64,000 bases of DNA from an uncultured Bacilli bacterium (GTDB lineage: Bacteria; Bacillota_I; Bacilli_A; RFN20; CAG-826): contig CALVUF010000005.1 in assembly GCA_944363525.1 (NCBI GenBank), forward strand, positions 62,001-126,000, read 5' to 3'. The notes under the pieces were generated by a model. The model was not told where the DNA came from. It made no database searches and saw only the letters and a list, made by a program, of their open reading frames with translations. Shown one piece after another: positions 27,264 through 35,970 of this stretch (position 1 is the first letter of the stretch; every line of letters begins with the position of its first letter). A program made the translations under genes and the position numbers.

Positions 27264-28636
27264 TTAACCTTCTCCCGTAATGCATAGGCTTCTTTCGCTT
27301 CGGGGGATATCCGCCGAATCAAAGCCGACTGGTATTCGCCTAAGACCACTTGGCCTTTCTCTTTGCCTTTCCTTATATTCCCCCTCGGGCAATAGATGAC
27401 CTCCCCTTCTTCCAGGTGAGAGGCAAGCAAGGTCAACTCGCAGCCGTATTGGATCTGCTTATCGCTCGGGTTATCGGCTTGGATCAATAAGTGGGCCCCA
27501 TGGGTATCCTTGACGTGGAGCCAATAATGGGACTTCCTGGTATCGTAAACGAAAGAAAGGAAATCGTTCATCGCCGCGTTATGGCCAAACAGATAGACGG
27601 TCCCGTCGATCTCTACTTTATAAGGATATAAGGCCGGGCTCAGCTTCTCTTTCTTCTCTTTGGCTTTCCGGTCCAAAATCGAATAACGATCCAATAGTTC
27701 TTTGATCGCTTCCTCCGAGGCATTTTGGATGATAGGCAATAAGGAGGCGGCCTCTTCTCCTTCTTGTCTAGCCAATTCGATGTATTTATCGGCGTTTTCG
27801 ATGGTTGCCCGGGCTTTCTTGGCCCGTTTGAAGAAGGCTTCGGCGTTCTCGGTCAAGGACTTGGCTTTGTTTAAGGCCACCTTCTCCCCGTAATAATCCA
27901 TAAAGCCGGAATCTAAATCAATCGAGTCGAGGTTCATGAAGATGAAGTTGCCTTTCTCGCCGTCGTTAAGATGGCTTTCGGCCTCCAATTTATCCTGGGT
28001 CAATTGGCTGACCTTCTTTTGGCTGGCCTTGATCTTCCGTTTGCAAAGGTTTAGTAGGGGGCCCGCCAAAGCGGCTGCCTTCTGGCGGAAGATGATCGTT
28101 TCCCTTGCAATCATCTCTTGGTTATAGGCTTCCAAATCGAAAGGCGAGGGATCGATCTCCTCGGTCAGCTTTCTTTCCGGGGGGAGGTAACTGGCCCCTT
28201 TGAGCAAAAGGCGCCCGGCTTCCCCGTGGTAACTGGCGACGATTTGATGGGAATTCTCACAAAGGACCATGTTGCCTCGTCCGGGCATCAATTCGATATA
28301 AAGGTCATAGACGGTGGGGTGGAATACCTCATTGACCCCTTCTAACTGGAAAACGATGATCCGGTCATCGTTAAAGGGCGAGACATCGATGACCAAAGCA
28401 TCGGATAGCCTTTTCTTCAAGGCCTCGAGGAACGGCGATGACAAAGATGGGCTAAAAGAAGTGGGGGAAAGGTAGCACCCCATCTCCCCTTTGAGGTTAA
28501 TGACCAAACTCGTCCCCTTATTGATCGAGGCCGAAAGATGGCCGGGGGCGAATTCCTTGAAAAGCCGGAGCTTTTTATTGAACAAGGCCGTCTTCAAGGC
28601 GGCGACGTAACTAGGGAAATGGCGGAGGCGGATCAT
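27260..28636 (-). CDS. rqcH: NFACT-family ribosome rescue factor RqcH
   Basis: A 458-residue NFACT protein (Rqc2/FbpA family) that binds stalled 50S subunits and adds alanine tails in other Bacilli. The NFACT-N domain is recognisable from 'DRIIVFQLEG' and 'ELMPGRGNMVL', a coiled-coil middle region spans about 185-330, and the NFACT-R domain contains 'HYWLHVKDTHGAHLLIQ'. It is about 100 residues shorter than typical FbpA, mainly at the N terminus and in the coiled coil, and the D-R pair used for tRNA/ribosome contact seems reduced to 'DDRII'. The minus-strand TATAAT is 8 bases before ATG. Confidence 0.88.
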   Translation of the reverse strand: MIRLRHFPSYVAALKTALFNKKLRLFKEFAPGHLSASINKGTSLVINLKGEMGCYLSPTSFSPSLSSPFLEALKKRLSDALVIDVSPFNDDRIIVFQLEGVNEVFHPTVYDLYIELMPGRGNMVLCENSHQIVASYHGEAGRLLLKGASYLPPERKLTEEIDPSPFDLEAYNQEMIARETIIFRQKAAALAGPLLNLCKRKIKASQKKVSQLTQDKLEAESHLNDGEKGNFIFMNLDSIDLDSGFMDYYGEKVALNKAKSLTENAEAFFKRAKKARATIENADKYIELARQEGEEAASLLPIIQNASEEAIKELLDRYSILDRKAKEKKEKLSPALYPYKVEIDGTVYLFGHNAAMNDFLSFVYDTRKSHYWLHVKDTHGAHLLIQADNPSDKQIQYGCELTLLASHLEEGEVIYCPRGNIRKGKEKGQVVLGEYQSALIRRISPEAKEAYALREKVK

Positions 28637-28644
28637 ACCGGGCG

Positions 28645-28650
28645 ATTATA
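28645..28650 (-). promoter_or_regulatory. -10 box for a leaderless start (rqcH)
   Basis: TATAAT on the minus strand, 8 bases before the ATG; no ribosome-binding site. Confidence 0.6.
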
Positions 28651-28667
28651 GCATTGTCGACGTGGGG

Positions 28668-28694
28668 TTTAAAAAGCCGTTCATTTGAACGGCT
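28668..28694 (-). terminator. Terminator of the methyltransferase gene
   Basis: AGCCGTTC/GAACGGCT with a 4-base loop; read on the minus strand it is followed by a T run, directly after the methyltransferase stop codon. Confidence 0.85.
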
Positions 28695-28699
28695 GGTAG

Positions 28700-29965
28700 T
28701 TATTTTGATTCGCTATCGATAATGACATTTATTTGCGCGCCCATGGTCTTAATCAGGCCAGTAACCAGGGCGTTGCCGGCGATAAAGTAGCGGAACTTCT
28801 GTGGCATCCCGGTATTGGTCCAGTTGTCGGGGAATTCATCCATTCGTTCGCACTCGACAGGGGTTAATATTCTGAACTGGCCGGATTTTGGATCTTGAAT
28901 GTAATGGGAACTACGGTTGGTTGTGCCTTCGCTGGTGAGCATGGTTCGTCCGGGTTCATCTAGTTTGTCAGGGAAAGGAATAGCTCCTTCGGAATAGATG
29001 TATTCGTGGCCGTTTTTGGCGATTCGGACGATTTTCTTCGAGCCTTTGAGATATTTGAATTTGTCGTAATCCGCTTTATAGCAGAAATCGGGGACGTTAT
29101 TCGAGTCTAGAATCTCGCCTAGGGTTTTCGGAGCGATGGTTTGGCTGGGGACGACATCTAGGGTATAGAAATCATAGCTAAGGAGGTAACCGCTATTGCC
29201 GAATGGGAAGGCAAACTTATTGGAGACTTCGACTAGGTCGTGGAAAGTTTTCTTACTTAAATTGCCTTGGGAAAGTTTGGCTTCGTTCTTTTCTTTGCAA
29301 GGGAATCCCTTGGCAAAGATAGTATCCGATAAAATCGTCGCATCCGGCTTTTGTTTCCTTCCAGCTTTGGAAAAATTGGCGTAATAGTCGGTTGAATTAT
29401 GGAAAGCGAAAATAAAGGTTCTGCGGCGTTTTTGGGGATGACCGTAGTCGGCGGCGTTGATCACGCGCCACTGAACACCATAACCGGCATCAGCGAAGCA
29501 GCGGAGGATGATGCCAAAGGCCTGCCCTCTCTGGCTTGAGGGTGCCTTTAACAAACGGTCGACATTTTCCAATAAGACGAATTTGGGCTGCTTGACTTTC
29601 AGGATTTCGTCGATTTGCCACCAAAGGACGCCCTTTTTTCCTTCGATGCCCTTTTCGCTGTTCTTTGGATGAGCGACAGAATAATCCTGACAAGGGAATC
29701 CGCCGGTTAACAAGGTGTGGTCGGGGATATCGGCTTTGTTGACTTGTGCGATGTCGACATTGGAAGAATCGTCTTTCCCAAAACGAGTGGCGTAGCACTC
29801 GAAGGCGTGCTGGGCTTTTGTCGCCGGTTCCCATTGGTTGGCCCAAACGAATTTCCAAGGTCCGTTCTCAATCGCCCGCCCATTTTCATCGAAGGCGGTG
29901 ATGTCGTTTAAACCAACGCGGAAACCCCCGACGCCAGCAAATAATTCAACAGCCGTTTTTTCCAT
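28700..29965 (-). CDS. DNA (cytosine-5) methyltransferase, type II
   Basis: A 421-residue C5 methyltransferase. Motif I 'ELFAGVGGFRVGL' (residues 7-19), motif IV 'GGFPCQDYS' with catalytic Cys (about 92), motif VI 'LLENVDRLL', and motif VIII 'QKRRRTFIFAF' are all intact. The variable region before motif IX gives target specificity; the partner nuclease suggests methylation within GATC. It is divergent from the nuclease gene with a 115-base gap. The sequence is more AT-rich than its neighbours, as is common for acquired restriction-modification genes. CGGAG precedes the start. Confidence 0.94.
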   Translation of the reverse strand: MEKTAVELFAGVGGFRVGLNDITAFDENGRAIENGPWKFVWANQWEPATKAQHAFECYATRFGKDDSSNVDIAQVNKADIPDHTLLTGGFPCQDYSVAHPKNSEKGIEGKKGVLWWQIDEILKVKQPKFVLLENVDRLLKAPSSQRGQAFGIILRCFADAGYGVQWRVINAADYGHPQKRRRTFIFAFHNSTDYYANFSKAGRKQKPDATILSDTIFAKGFPCKEKNEAKLSQGNLSKKTFHDLVEVSNKFAFPFGNSGYLLSYDFYTLDVVPSQTIAPKTLGEILDSNNVPDFCYKADYDKFKYLKGSKKIVRIAKNGHEYIYSEGAIPFPDKLDEPGRTMLTSEGTTNRSSHYIQDPKSGQFRILTPVECERMDEFPDNWTNTGMPQKFRYFIAGNALVTGLIKTMGAQINVIIDSESK

Positions 29966-30080
29966 AATCTATCTCCGAGGTGACAATACCCAATTTGGTC
30001 TTGGGGATCAACTACATTCTACTTTTTTGACCGGTGGAAATAAAGATCAAAAATCAGTAAAATTCGCTGTGGTGCCAAAA

Positions 30081-31496
30081 ATGCCAAGAGACACGAAGGA
30101 ACCTAACATATTCGCTGCTACTTATAAGAGCGCCGAAGAGGTTTTAGAAGCTTTGCGCTCGGCGGCCGGTCACCGGATTAAAGAGTTCGATATCAACCAT
30201 CGTTTGGAACAGTCGGGTAACAAGGGTGCTATCGGTCAAGTAGTGGAGGAGGGTGTTTTAGGCATCCCCGTCAATAGTAGGGCTGAACCTGATATCGCTA
30301 ATCTCGATTTAGAGCTGAAGACAATAGGACTGATTAAAAAAGGCAGTACTTATGTAGCTAAGGAGCGTCTGACGATTGATACTCTTAATTATTCGGACGT
30401 CTGCCAGCAGGATTTCTATTCTTCCTCGGTTTGGAAAAAACTTCGGAACATGGTCATTATGACTTATTTGTACGACCCGGATTCCGACAGAGGGGATTTC
30501 GTTTTCGGTAAGCCATTTATCAACAAGTTTTCCAATTACGAAATTCAGCAGTTTAAACGTGATTACGAATATATATCCTATTTGTCTTCCGCCGGGCATG
30601 CCGAAGACATATCCGAAGGCGATACGATGATTTTAGCCGCTTGTACCGCTGGAACCGGGGCACTGGTAAATCAACCTTTTTCGAGTGTGAAGGTCAAACA
30701 AAGGAAATTTGCACTCAAACCAGCCGCCGTTAATTTCATGATTCGCAAATATCTCGGGGCCATCGGTCAAATTGAAAATATATTTGTTCCGCACGAGGTC
30801 CATAATTATAGCTTTGAGGTTGAAATCGAGAATAAGGTTAGGCCTTATGTTGGCATGACCGAGGCGGAATTGCGTTCGCGGTTTAGCCTATCCTCTAACG
30901 AGACAATGAAGAATCGTTACGAGCGTTATGTGGCGGCGATGCTCGGAATCAAAGGCCGGGTCTCTGACACCAGCGAATTCTCCCAGGCCGGAATTCAAGT
31001 AAAAACCATTCGAGTCGAAGCCAATGGTCGGATTAAAGAAAGTCTTTCTTTCCCGGCTTTCAAGTTCACCGATATAGCGAAAGAGGATTGGGAATCGAGC
31101 AAGCTTCGCGAGATGTTTGTCAACACTCGTTATTGCTTTGCCGTGTTTACAAACGATGGGCATGAATATAAGTTTAGCGGACTCAAATTTTGGAACTTCA
31201 AGGAACGTGATATCGATCAATACGTGAAGCCGGTCTTCGAAAAGCTCAAATCGGTACTTTCGGATGGTTATATCGTTAAGGAAGTCAACCAACTCTCAAA
31301 TGGGCGGGTTATTCGCAAAACCAACTTCCCCGGAATGTCGGAGAATCCCATCGTCCATGTTCGGCCACATGGGCAGGATGCTAATGACACCTACCCCCTT
31401 CCGGCGCCCGATCGGCTGACTGGGGCTACCGCGTACACTAAACAATGCTTCTGGATAAATAACTCCTATTTAGTCAAAATCATCAAAGGAAAATAA
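30081..31496 (+). CDS. Sau3AI/MutH-type restriction endonuclease (predicted GATC)
   Basis: ATG at 30081 gives a 471-residue protein, close to the 489 of Sau3AI; earlier in-frame codons lie inside the divergent methyltransferase gene. The N-terminal MutH-like catalytic domain contains 'GAIGQVVEEGVLGIP' and 'EPDIANLDLELKTIG', giving Asp71, Glu78 and Lys80 as the D...ExK metal site. The C-terminal half is a second, MutH-like DNA-binding domain, as in Sau3AI. Together with the adjacent C5 methyltransferase this predicts a type II system cutting unmethylated GATC. The next gene starts 2 bases after the stop. Confidence 0.88.
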   Translation: MPRDTKEPNIFAATYKSAEEVLEALRSAAGHRIKEFDINHRLEQSGNKGAIGQVVEEGVLGIPVNSRAEPDIANLDLELKTIGLIKKGSTYVAKERLTIDTLNYSDVCQQDFYSSSVWKKLRNMVIMTYLYDPDSDRGDFVFGKPFINKFSNYEIQQFKRDYEYISYLSSAGHAEDISEGDTMILAACTAGTGALVNQPFSSVKVKQRKFALKPAAVNFMIRKYLGAIGQIENIFVPHEVHNYSFEVEIENKVRPYVGMTEAELRSRFSLSSNETMKNRYERYVAAMLGIKGRVSDTSEFSQAGIQVKTIRVEANGRIKESLSFPAFKFTDIAKEDWESSKLREMFVNTRYCFAVFTNDGHEYKFSGLKFWNFKERDIDQYVKPVFEKLKSVLSDGYIVKEVNQLSNGRVIRKTNFPGMSENPIVHVRPHGQDANDTYPLPAPDRLTGATAYTKQCFWINNSYLVKIIKGK

Positions 31497-31497
31497 A

Positions 31498-32118
31498 ATG
31501 AACACCACCACCTTATTGACCATCAACGCCGAGAAAGCCGTGGAGGCCTTTCCCAGGTACATCGCATTTGATTTCGAGACCACCGGCTTCTCCAACCTAA
31601 AAGACCGGATCATCGAGATCGGGGCGGTCTATTTCGAGAATGGGACCCCGGTTAAACAATTCGGGACCTTGGTCAATCCGGGGATGATGATTCCGCCAGC
31701 CGCTTCCTCGGTCAACGGCATCACCGACGCCATGGTGGCCGAGGCTCCTAGTGAAGCGGAGGCGGCCGCCGCCTTCGTCGATTTCTTAGGCGAGGCGGTT
31801 AACGGAACAATCCCTTTAGTTGCCCATAACGCCAGTTTTGACTTAGGATTCTTGCTTGCTATGCTCAAACGGCATGGCTATGACTGCGACCTCCGCTCCT
31901 ACGACACCTTGACCATCTCCCGTTGTTATTTGAAATTGGAATCGCATAAGCAGAATGACGTCGCCGCCCATTTCGGACTGATCAACGAGAACGCCCACCG
32001 GGCGTTGGACGACGCGCTTACGTGCGGCAAGATCTTCGCCTGCCTATTGCCGATCGTCCAAACCGCCAAGCCGAAGCCCAAGAAGAAAAGCACTTATCCG
32101 TGGTGGAAATACCGTTAA
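31498..32118 (+). CDS. DEDDh 3'-5' exonuclease (DnaQ/PolC-epsilon-like)
   Basis: A 206-residue exonuclease domain protein. Exo I 'FDFETTGF' (Asp/Glu about 24-26), Exo II 'VAHNASFDLGFL', and Exo III 'NAHRALDDALTC' (His-x4-Asp) are complete, so it should be active on DNA or RNA 3' ends. It lacks a polymerase domain. It begins immediately after the restriction nuclease gene (GGAAAA ribosome site within it), so it is probably co-transcribed with the nuclease; its G+C content is closer to the host average, so the link may be accidental. Confidence 0.9.
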   Translation: MNTTTLLTINAEKAVEAFPRYIAFDFETTGFSNLKDRIIEIGAVYFENGTPVKQFGTLVNPGMMIPPAASSVNGITDAMVAEAPSEAEAAAAFVDFLGEAVNGTIPLVAHNASFDLGFLLAMLKRHGYDCDLRSYDTLTISRCYLKLESHKQNDVAAHFGLINENAHRALDDALTCGKIFACLLPIVQTAKPKPKKKSTYPWWKYR

Positions 32119-32138
32119 CCTTAAGTTAGTTCCAAAAA

Positions 32139-32144
32139 TAGAAT
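32139..32144 (+). promoter_or_regulatory. -10 box for a leaderless start (DUF3737)
   Basis: TAGAAT lies 8 bases before the ATG at 32153; no ribosome-binding site. Confidence 0.5.
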
Positions 32145-32152
32145 ACGAAGTT

Positions 32153-33004
32153 ATGAAGATTATTAAGAACCAGACCTTCCCGCATGAACGCGACCTCTAT
32201 GGCGAAAAGGACATCGAATTGATCGATTGCCGTTTCGAGGGCCCGGAAGACGGGGAATCGGCTTTGAAGGAAGCGAGTAGTGTCACCCTCGACCATTGCT
32301 ATATGGACCTCCGTTATCCCTTTTGGCATGTCGATGGGTTGAAGATAACCGATTCCGAATTGACCCCCAATTGCCGGGCGGCCATATGGTATAGCCGCGA
32401 CATCGACATCTCCCATACCCATATGTTCGGGATCAAGGCCTTGCGGGAATGCTCCAATATCAAACTATCCAACCTCGAGGTCCTCTCCCCGGAATTCGGC
32501 TGGCGATCCAATGATTTCTCTATTTCCTCATCTAAAATCGAATCGGAATACGCTTTCTTCGAGGCTAAGAACATCCAGGCCGATAACCTCCATTTCGCTG
32601 GGAAATACGCTTTTCAATACACTAAGGACGTGACCATAACCAATTCTGAGTTCCATACCAAGGATTGCTTCTGGCATAGCCGTAACGTGGTGGTGAGGGA
32701 TTCATTCATCGATGGGGAATACCTCGCTTGGTATTCCGATGGCTTAACCCTTATCAACTGTCGGATCAAAGGGACCCAGCCTTTCTGCTATTGCAAGAAC
32801 CTTAAGCTCATCGACTGCGTCTTCCTCGGGGCCGACTTAGCCTTCGAGTATAGCGACGTCGAAGCGACGATCTCCGGGGAGATAATTTCCATTAAGAATC
32901 CCCGCAGCGGAACGATAAAGCTCGCAAAACCTACGGAAATAATTTTGACTGAAGATAGCAAATATCCCTGCGATTGCCAAATCTCAGTTGTGGAAAACCG
33001 CTAG
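32153..33004 (+). CDS. DUF3737 right-handed beta-helix protein
   Basis: A 283-residue protein made of short repeated strands ('CRFEG', 'CYMDLRYPFWH', 'SELTPNCRAAIWYS', 'SKIESEYAFFEAKN', 'SEFHTKDCFWHSRN'), the pattern of DUF3737 proteins, which are predicted to form a right-handed beta helix. The family is common in Firmicutes and its function is unknown. No signal peptide, so probably cytosolic. It stands alone between the exonuclease gene and the OB-fold lipoprotein. Confidence 0.88.
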   Translation: MKIIKNQTFPHERDLYGEKDIELIDCRFEGPEDGESALKEASSVTLDHCYMDLRYPFWHVDGLKITDSELTPNCRAAIWYSRDIDISHTHMFGIKALRECSNIKLSNLEVLSPEFGWRSNDFSISSSKIESEYAFFEAKNIQADNLHFAGKYAFQYTKDVTITNSEFHTKDCFWHSRNVVVRDSFIDGEYLAWYSDGLTLINCRIKGTQPFCYCKNLKLIDCVFLGADLAFEYSDVEATISGEIISIKNPRSGTIKLAKPTEIILTEDSKYPCDCQISVVENR

Positions 33005-33059
33005 GAAAATAAGGTTTTTGCGTTTGTTTTCGGCGAAACATCTTTTTTGGTTTTGGACA

Positions 33060-33089
33060 TTGAAAAGAATGTTCGGCGGGGGTTAAAAT
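33060..33089 (+). promoter_or_regulatory. Sigma-A-type promoter of the OB-fold lipoprotein
   Basis: TTGAAA (33060-33065) and TAAAAT (33084-33089) with an 18-base spacer, followed by GGAGGG before the ATG at 33128. Confidence 0.6.
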
Positions 33090-33127
33090 AAATGGCACCA
33101 GATAGGGGTGCCGTTAGTGGAGGGTTT

Positions 33128-35284
33128 ATGAAAACCAAGAGCCTTTTCTATGGGTTCGCGGCGGCCTTGCTATTGGCCGGCTGCGGGCCTACCACCACCT
33201 CAAGTCAGTCGGCGAGCCCGTCCGAATCCGAGACACCAACGGAAACCTCGACCCCAACTTCCTCGTCCCCGACTTCTTCCTCTTCGTCTAGCAGCGAGGA
33301 AGAAGATGGCCTAAATGAAGAAGGCTTCCCCAAAGAATGGGAATCCTATGATCTGAAGACCGCCTCGGAATTACTTACCATCGGGAACGCCTTAACCGGC
33401 GAGGATCCGACGAGTGAATCCTATTACATGGCGGCTTACATTGACTCGGTCACCAACCCAACCTACGGCAACATGGATATTTCCGACTCGACTGGGGAAT
33501 TGGAGATCTACGGTCTTTATTCGAAAGACGGCTCGGTTCGTTACGATAAGTTGGAGACCAAACCGGTCGCCGGCGATTTCATTCTTATCTCTGGCCCGAT
33601 CAAGAACTTTAACGGGACAATCGAATTCGAAAACGCCCATTTGCTCGATATTTATACTCCGGTTCCGAGCGTCGATCCTGATGATTACGAATTCTCGACC
33701 ATCGCCGAAGCCCGGGATGTCAAGAAAGGAACCGCGGTTAAGGTCAAAGGGACCGTTCTCCGCTTCACCTACAACACCAATCTAAGCGCCACCGGCTTCG
33801 TCATGGCCGATAGCACCGCCTCGATTTACGTTTACGATTCGCAGATCGCCCCGCAGGTCAACGAGGGGGAGGAAGTGACCTTAATTGCTTCCAAGGATTA
33901 TTGGATCCTCGATGACGAAGTCTCTTTTGCCGAAAAGCACGGCTATGCCGGCTGCAACCAATTGACCGCCTGCACCTTGGTTGAACACAAAGCGGCGGAG
34001 CAATTCGACTATGACTCCATCGCCAAGGAAGCCACGGTCAAAGAGGTTTTAGAGACCCCCTTCACCACCGACATCACCAGCGTCCTCTACAAATCCCAAG
34101 CCTACATCGGCAAGAGCGAAGGCGGGAATTTCGTTAATTATTACATCAATGACCTCGATGAGAAGACTGGCCAATACGTCTACACCCAGGCCAGCGGACG
34201 CGACTTCGAATGGATGGATGAATACGTCGATAAATTCGTCAACATCTATTACGTAGCCCTCAACGCCAAGATGACCGAATCCGGCGGCAATTGGCGATTG
34301 CTCCCGATCGCCGTCAGCGACGAACCGTTCGTCTTCGATATGGGCTATGCCACCGAGTTCGCCGTCGAATACTTTGCGGCCCCTCAATTCGGAAGCCTTT
34401 ACGCTGGCGATCCGAAGCTCAAGGTCATCACCTCGGTTTCCTCCGAGAAGCTTAATTTCGGCACGGTCAACTTGACTTACACCTCTTCCAACGAGGACGT
34501 CGCCTATTTCGCCACCGAAGAGGGAGGCACCGTCTTCCATGTGAACTATCAGGCCAATAGCGAGGCCACCATCACCATCAAGGCGACCCTCGACGGGCAG
34601 AAGGAATATACTCGCAGCATCGACATTAAGGCCGTCGATTACGAAACCATGGATGCCGTCACGGTGAAGGAGGCGATCGAAGCCAAAGATGGGGATAAAC
34701 TGACTATTCGAGCCTATGTCGGCCCGAGCGTGGTCAATAAGAACGGGTTCTACCTCATCGACGAAACCGGCGTCATCGCGACCGAGCTTCTTGGGTCCGA
34801 TGCTTTCGACGGGACTTTCACCATCGGCGACCGCGTCGTGGTGGAAGCGACCCGCGGTTTCTACGGCAACGGGAATACCCAAATCCGGCTTTATGATGCG
34901 ACCATCGTCGGCAATCTCTATGGCGATGGGGCTTATCCGACCGACTCGTTCGTCACCGGCAAGACCATCGCCGATCTCCAAGCGATGGATTTAAGCGCGG
35001 ACATGACCGCGCGGGCTTATGTCCTAACCGACGTCACCATCTCCAAAAGCTCGGGTATGTATCCGACCTATTATCTAAACCAAGCGGGCAATGACCAGGG
35101 CATTCAGCTTTATTCCAGCAGCGCCGCCCAATACGCTTGGCTGGACGCTTTCGACGGCAAGCAGGTCGAAGTGACGATGGCCCCTTGCAACTGGAACGCC
35201 AAAACCTATGTTCGCGGCTGCGTCCTCTCGGTCAAGGATGGCGAGCAGGTCACCTACAATACCTTGAACTTCCCCTCGAAGTAA
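33128..35284 (+). CDS. Large lipoprotein with repeated OB-fold domains
   Basis: Start at 33128 (GGAGGG upstream) begins a lipoprotein signal with lipobox LAGC; an in-frame ATG at 33092 has no signal and is rejected. The 718-residue precursor begins Cys-Gly-Pro, then a 40-residue Ser/Thr/Glu linker. Several segments look like YhcR-type OB-fold domains: 'MAAYIDSV...YGNMDISDSTGELEIYG', 'VKVKGTVLRF...GFVMADSTASIYVYD', 'LTIRAYVGPSV...GFYLIDETGVIAT' and a final 'ADMTARAYVLTDV...YYLNQAGNDQGIQLY'. In known proteins this domain accompanies extracellular nucleases, but no nuclease motif is present here. Surface anchored; function unknown. Confidence 0.88.
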   Translation: MKTKSLFYGFAAALLLAGCGPTTTSSQSASPSESETPTETSTPTSSSPTSSSSSSSEEEDGLNEEGFPKEWESYDLKTASELLTIGNALTGEDPTSESYYMAAYIDSVTNPTYGNMDISDSTGELEIYGLYSKDGSVRYDKLETKPVAGDFILISGPIKNFNGTIEFENAHLLDIYTPVPSVDPDDYEFSTIAEARDVKKGTAVKVKGTVLRFTYNTNLSATGFVMADSTASIYVYDSQIAPQVNEGEEVTLIASKDYWILDDEVSFAEKHGYAGCNQLTACTLVEHKAAEQFDYDSIAKEATVKEVLETPFTTDITSVLYKSQAYIGKSEGGNFVNYYINDLDEKTGQYVYTQASGRDFEWMDEYVDKFVNIYYVALNAKMTESGGNWRLLPIAVSDEPFVFDMGYATEFAVEYFAAPQFGSLYAGDPKLKVITSVSSEKLNFGTVNLTYTSSNEDVAYFATEEGGTVFHVNYQANSEATITIKATLDGQKEYTRSIDIKAVDYETMDAVTVKEAIEAKDGDKLTIRAYVGPSVVNKNGFYLIDETGVIATELLGSDAFDGTFTIGDRVVVEATRGFYGNGNTQIRLYDATIVGNLYGDGAYPTDSFVTGKTIADLQAMDLSADMTARAYVLTDVTISKSSGMYPTYYLNQAGNDQGIQLYSSSAAQYAWLDAFDGKQVEVTMAPCNWNAKTYVRGCVLSVKDGEQVTYNTLNFPSK

Positions 35285-35302
35285 TTCCGAGTAACCGACT
35301 CC

Positions 35303-35326
35303 AGGGCAGGGTAACCTGCCCTTTTT
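35303..35326 (+). terminator. Terminator of the OB-fold lipoprotein gene
   Basis: AGGGCAGG/CCTGCCCT stem with a 4-base loop, followed by TTTTT. Confidence 0.88.
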
Positions 35327-35389
35327 CGGCGAATTTATCGATAAAACTTGCCACTTGCTTTTAAGGCGTATTAATATTCCCCTTATATT

Positions 35390-35956
35390 ATGGTACGTAA
35401 AGGGTTGCTCATTATTCTATCCGGTCCCTCCGGGGTCGGCAAAGGGACGGTTCGGAAAGAACTGATGAAGGATCCTAGCCTGAATCTTTATTACTCCGTC
35501 TCCATGACCACCCGGGCGATGCGCCCTGGCGAGGTCAATGGCAGGGAATACTATTTCGTCAGCCAAGAGGAATTCGAGAAGAACCTCGCCGAGGGCAACT
35601 TGCTTGAGCACGCCGAGTTCGTCGGCAATTGCTATGGCACCCCGAAGGATAAGGTCGAGCAGATGCGGGACGAGGGTAAGAACGTCCTGCTCGAGATCGA
35701 GGTCTCGGGGACGATGAAGGTTTTGGAGCAATGCCCCGACGCCTTATCGATTTTCCTTATGCCCCCCTCGATCAAGGAACTCGAGGATCGGATCAGGGGA
35801 AGAAAGACCGAAAGCGAAGAAACGATCGCCGAGCGGCTCGAGAAAGCCCGGTCGGAGCTCACCATGTCCCATCTATACTCCCACGTCGTCTTAAACGATT
35901 CGGTTGAAAGAGCGGCCCACGAGATCGCCGATATCATCAAAAACGCCTCTAAGTAG
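35390..35956 (+). CDS. gmk: Guanylate kinase
   Basis: A 188-residue enzyme phosphorylating GMP to GDP. P loop SGPSGVGKGT (residues 11-20), the GMP-binding 'SMTTRAMRPGEVNGREYYFVS', 'LLEIEVSGTMKVLE' and the lid 'RGRKTESEETIAERL' are all present. TAATAT lies 12 bases before the ATG and no ribosome site is visible, so the leader is very short. The usual rpoZ gene does not follow; priA begins 15 bases later. Confidence 0.95.
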   Translation: MVRKGLLIILSGPSGVGKGTVRKELMKDPSLNLYYSVSMTTRAMRPGEVNGREYYFVSQEEFEKNLAEGNLLEHAEFVGNCYGTPKDKVEQMRDEGKNVLLEIEVSGTMKVLEQCPDALSIFLMPPSIKELEDRIRGRKTESEETIAERLEKARSELTMSHLYSHVVLNDSVERAAHEIADIIKNASK

Positions 35957-35958
35957 TT

Positions 35959-35964
35959 TACAAT
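35959..35964 (+). promoter_or_regulatory. -10 box for a leaderless start (priA)
   Basis: TACAAT lies 6 bases before the ATG at 35971, in the 14-base gap after gmk; no ribosome-binding site. Confidence 0.5.
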
Positions 35965-35970
35965 ATCCTC

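Noticed and set aside
29838-30080. N-terminal extension of the restriction endonuclease
   Set aside because: It would overlap the divergent methyltransferase gene; the Sau3AI-like length is reached from 30081.
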